Below, piece by piece: positions 58,646-64,000 of a stretch of DNA of 64,000 nt. The stretch is from Vibrio crassostreae. Lineage in GTDB: Bacteria; Pseudomonadota; Gammaproteobacteria; Enterobacterales; Vibrionaceae. Both the position numbers and the translations under genes were made by a program. Positions within the stretch are counted from its first letter, which is position 1; every line of letters starts with the position of its first letter. The stretch spans positions 2,914,001-2,978,000 of the forward strand of contig NZ_AP025476.1 of the NCBI RefSeq assembly GCF_024347415.1. Reading direction: 5' to 3'. The notes beneath the pieces were generated by a model. The model had not been told where the DNA came from. It did no database searches and worked only from the letters and a program-made list of their open reading frames with translations.

Positions 58646-58667
58646 GCTGTTCTTTTCGTGTTGGTGC

Positions 58668-59150
58668 TTACGCACTTTTAGTAATTAGGACCACCGCTTC
58701 ACATGCGATGCCCTCTTTGCGACCAGTAAAACCTAAACGCTCAGTAGTCGTCGCTTTTACATTCACATTGCTAATGCTGGTTTCTAGGTCTTGAGCAATA
58801 GCTTGGCACATAGAGTCTATATGAGGGGCCATCTTTGGAGCTTGCGCCATGATAGTAATATCGGCATTACCAATCACGTAACCTTGTTCTTTTACTCGAC
58901 GGTAAACATCTTTCAGTAGTTCACGACTATCCGCGCCTTTCCATTCATCGTCAGTGTCTGGGAAATGACGACCAATATCGCCCGCTGCAATCGCACCTAA
59001 CAGAGCGTCACACAACGCATGAAGGGCAACGTCACCATCTGAATGTGCGATAAGACCTTGTTCGTAAGGGATGCTCACACCACCAATAATTACCGGACCT
59101 TCACCACCAAACTTATGTACATCAAAGCCATGGCCAATACGAATCATCAT
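58668..59150 (-). CDS. ispF: 2-C-methyl-D-erythritol 2,4-cyclodiphosphate synthase
   Basis: MEP pathway of isoprenoid synthesis. The 160 residues have the zinc-binding Asp-X-His in [10 protein letters not shown] near residue 10 and the [19 protein letters not shown] segment near 35-53, typical of the trimeric enzyme. The first ATG overlaps the ispD stop by one base (TAATG). A second ATG follows immediately and may be the true start. Confidence 0.97.
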   Translation of the reverse strand: MMIRIGHGFDVHKFGGEGPVIIGGVSIPYEQGLIAHSDGDVALHALCDALLGAIAAGDIGRHFPDTDDEWKGADSRELLKDVYRRVKEQGYVIGNADITIMAQAPKMAPHIDSMCQAIAQDLETSISNVNVKATTTERLGFTGRKEGIACEAVVLITKSA

Positions 59151-59851
59151 TATTCCTTATTCTGACTTAAATAGAACTCAGCAAGCGCTAAATCTTCAGG
59201 CTGAGTAATCTTAAAATTATCTGAGCGCCCAGCCACTAAAGCTGGCGATAAACCTTTCCATTCAAAGGCTGAAGCTTCATCAGTAATTGAAGCGCCATGT
59301 TGCAACGCCTCACTTAATGCCTTCCACAGAGGCTTTGCTCTGAACATTTGCGGCGTAAGTGCATGCCATAAATCCGCTCGCTCAACGGTATGCTCGATCT
59401 GCCCTTGAGCACCTCGCTTCATCGTGTCACGAACTGGAGCCGCTAAAATAGCCCCGACATCATGGCTCATCGCGCCGGAAATTAGCTTGTCGATATCGCT
59501 CAGTTGGACACAAGGTCTTGCCGCATCGTGAACCATTACCCAGTCACCAAGTTGCTGCTCAGCGATATAGTTTAGCGCAGAGAGTACAGAATCCGCTCGC
59601 TCGCTTCCACCAGACACTCTGATCACTTGTGGGTTCTGATTAAGGGCTAGCTCTGGGTAGTATGGGTCATCATCGCTGATCGCAACGACAATTTGAGCGA
59701 CTTGTGGGTGAGACAGTAATTTCTCAACGGTGTGCTCTAGAATCGTTTTGCCGTTAATCTTGAGGTATTGCTTAGGGCGGTCTGCCTTCATTCGGCTGCC
59801 GACGCCCGCCGCAGGTACAACGGCAATCACGCTTTGAAGTTGAGTCGACAT
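59150..59851 (-). CDS. ispD: 2-C-methyl-D-erythritol 4-phosphate cytidylyltransferase
   Basis: Couples MEP to CTP to form CDP-ME in the MEP pathway. The 233 residues open with the nucleotidyltransferase motif [20 protein letters not shown] near 10-29, and have [11 protein letters not shown] near 103. One-base overlaps join it to ftsB upstream and ispF downstream, indicating tight translational coupling. Confidence 0.97.
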   Translation of the reverse strand: MSTQLQSVIAVVPAAGVGSRMKADRPKQYLKINGKTILEHTVEKLLSHPQVAQIVVAISDDDPYYPELALNQNPQVIRVSGGSERADSVLSALNYIAEQQLGDWVMVHDAARPCVQLSDIDKLISGAMSHDVGAILAAPVRDTMKRGAQGQIEHTVERADLWHALTPQMFRAKPLWKALSEALQHGASITDEASAFEWKGLSPALVAGRSDNFKITQPEDLALAEFYLSQNKE

Positions 59852-60132
59852 TAATGGGATTCCTCACCAATGATGCGATAAAACGTTTCGCCTTCTTTAA
59901 CCATTCCAAGTTCATGACGTGCGCGTTCTTCTATCGCATCTAAGCCTTGGCGTAGATCGTCAATTTCAGCAAACATTTCTGCATTTCGAATATGCAGCTT
60001 TTCATTTACTTGCTGTTGAACTTGGATTTCGTTGTTCACACCGTAATAATCAGAGATACCATTTTTACCGAGCCACAGTGTGTGTTGTAGCCAGCCAAAC
60101 ACTATGAGCAGTACTAAAGCAAAAATTCGCAT
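59851..60132 (-). CDS. ftsB: Cell division protein FtsB
   Basis: Bitopic septum protein of the FtsQBL complex. The 93 residues comprise a single N-terminal membrane helix ([17 protein letters not shown]), then a coiled coil (about 28-65, [20 protein letters not shown]) and the [13 protein letters not shown] segment. It heads the ftsB-ispD-ispF-truD-surE run. Confidence 0.95.
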   Translation of the reverse strand: MRIFALVLLIVFGWLQHTLWLGKNGISDYYGVNNEIQVQQQVNEKLHIRNAEMFAEIDDLRQGLDAIEERARHELGMVKEGETFYRIIGEESH

Positions 60133-60270
60133 AACACCTTTCGCCGGTTGAAAAAGAAGGAACTAGAATAAGGCACATATATACCATAATGAGCTTATTG
60201 GTGCGAGATATGTGGTGTCAGGGAATCAATAAGTCGGGGAATTATTGTCGGGATAGGTAAGGACAACAAT

Positions 60271-60311
60271 GAGATTCCCTACTCCTTCCTTCGTCAGTCT
60301 AGGGAATGACG
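60271..60311 (+). repeat. Dispersed 41-bp intergenic repeat, copy C
   Basis: Matches 25960-26000 at 40 of 41 bases although the two loci are 34 kb apart and both intergenic. Ends are inverted repeats (ATTCCCTA / TAGGGAAT), giving a partial hairpin, and the copy ends GAATGACG. Confidence 0.88.
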
Positions 60312-60375
60312 AACTTTCGGTATCAAAAAGAAAGCTATATAACCTAGAGCTTCTTTTCTTCACCTTTTTGCAGAC

Positions 60376-60405
60376 AAAAAAATGCCCCGCATAAGCGAGG
60401 CATTT
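60376..60405 (-). terminator. Terminator of eno
   Basis: Stem AAATGCC-C-CGC / GCG-A-GGCATTT with one mismatch and loop ATAA. On the - strand it runs into seven T residues. It lies beyond the ERIC-like element, so the eno mRNA would carry that element in its 3' untranslated region. Confidence 0.85.
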
Positions 60406-60411
60406 AAAGGC

Positions 60412-60542
60412 ATTAGTGCATAATTCTAACTAGTTGGTGCTGTAGCAAGGCAACAAAGAAGATTCAGCTATGGAGCATAGTTTCCTATGTGACTTAGTGA
60501 ATCTTCTGCAGTTAACGCAGCTACAGTGCCAAATAGGACGAA
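60412..60542. repeat. ERIC/IRU-like imperfect palindromic repeat
   Basis: A roughly 130-base imperfect palindrome abutting the eno stop codon. Nested pairs are seen: GGTGCTGTAGC (60436-60446) with GCTACAGTGCC (60520-60530), GAAGATTCA (60458-60466) with TGAATCTTC (60498-60506), and a central CATAG-TTTC-CTATG (60476-60489). TATGGAGCATAG, TATGTGACTTAGTGAATC and AACGCAGCTACA resemble the ERIC core and right end as I remember them. ERIC elements are known in Vibrio. Exact ends are estimated. Confidence 0.8.
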
Positions 60543-61898
<1,356 letters not shown>

Positions 61899-61922
61899 TT
61901 ACGCAGCTACCTGTATTCCTTT

Positions 61923-63647
<1,725 letters not shown>

Positions 63648-63713
63648 CGTGAAATCTATCACACTGCTATTTTTTATTTTTTGCTTCAAATCAATTCATG
63701 ATAAAAGCTTTGG

Positions 63714-64000
63714 TTATCTTTTCTCCGCCACTTTGACTTCATCCCACATGGAATCAAGCTGTTGTAGTGAAAAATCGGTCAAAATTTTATCTTGCTGACG
63801 AACTTTTTGTTCCACCCCTTTAAAGCGACGTGAGAACTTCAGATTGGCTTTATTTAAAGCCGACTCTGGATTTTTACCCAAATGTCGCACCAAATTGACC
63901 GTCGCAAACAGCAAATCACCCAACTCTTCTTCAACCAAATCTTCATTTGGCGTCACTTGAAGCGCTTCTTCTAGCACCTCATCGACTTCCTCTAAAACCT
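63714..64000 (-). CDS. mazG: Nucleoside triphosphate pyrophosphohydrolase MazG, C-terminal part (partial at window edge)
   Basis: The frame stays open to the right edge, so the start lies outside. The visible 95 residues have the MazG metal-site helix pair [19 protein letters not shown] and [16 protein letters not shown], as in the C-terminal domain of E. coli MazG, which hydrolyses NTPs and lowers (p)ppGpp pools during starvation. Position upstream of pyrG fits relA-mazG-pyrG-eno. Confidence 0.93.
   Translation of the reverse strand, partial: VLEEVDEVLEEALQVTPNEDLVEEELGDLLFATVNLVRHLGKNPESALNKANLKFSRRFKGVEQKVRQQDKILTDFSLQQLDSMWDEVKVAEKR

Larger units (their letters stand above)
60133..60542. 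other. Repeat-rich interval between ftsB and eno
   Basis: 410 bases without a gene. They contain a dispersed repeat copy (60271-60311), the eno terminator (60376-60405) and an ERIC-like element (60412-60542). The ftsB promoter must also lie in the left 130 bases. Confidence 0.75.

Overview
This window is a stretch of core chromosome from a marine gammaproteobacterium, almost certainly a Vibrio and most likely the Splendidus group. The evidence is the gene order (hpt next to a HapR/LuxR-type quorum regulator, luxS beside gshA, Na+-pumping oxaloacetate decarboxylase next to a tRNA-Arg array, csrA-lysC-alaS-recA), the protein sequences, and the moderate GC content. The genus is confident. The species is inference. 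I see no prophage, transposase, integron, CRISPR array, toxin-antitoxin pair or other defence or mobile module.

Left part (1-10.3 kb): the end of gluQ, then pcnB-folK-panB-panC (RNA decay, folate, pantothenate) on the + strand. Next come the convergent yadH-yadG ABC exporter, a SulP anion transporter divergent from carbonic anhydrase (a probable bicarbonate pair), hpt, and the TetR-type quorum master regulator with a putative Qrr small-RNA pairing site at its ribosome binding site. Next (10.5-19.7 kb): the pyruvate dehydrogenase locus pdhR-aceE-aceF-lpd, with two PdhR operators in front of pdhR, then divergent ampD and nadC. At 19.9-25.9 kb lies the type IV pilus cluster pilA-pilB-pilC-pilD running into coaE-zapD-yacG.

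Middle (26-43 kb): the ffh / rpsP-rimM-trmD-rplS translation genes on the - strand, and ypjD and corB on the + strand. The - strand then carries luxS, a lipoprotein with a transglycosylase-like domain and gshA, followed by an M16 protease, yqaA, a quinone oxidoreductase and oadGAB. At 43.1-44.6 kb a ten-gene tRNA operon (eight tRNA-Arg-ACG, two tRNA-Ser-GCT) sits behind a strong promoter.

Right part (45-64 kb): csrA, lysC, alaS, recA (with a LexA box in its promoter; recX, usual here, is absent), pncC, mutS, then the - strand run rpoS-nlpD-pcm-surE-truD-ispF-ispD-ftsB, eno-pyrG and the end of mazG. Several global regulators are therefore physically close: the HapR-type regulator, LuxS/AI-2, CsrA and RpoS.

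Non-coding structure is the least ordinary part. It includes an ERIC-like palindrome in the eno 3' region, a 41-bp dispersed repeat family (three copies), an rpsP promoter overlaid on the ffh terminator, a terminator-like hairpin in the lysC leader, and two covarying acceptor-stem versions of the same tRNA-Arg. I do not see a convincing undescribed multi-gene system.
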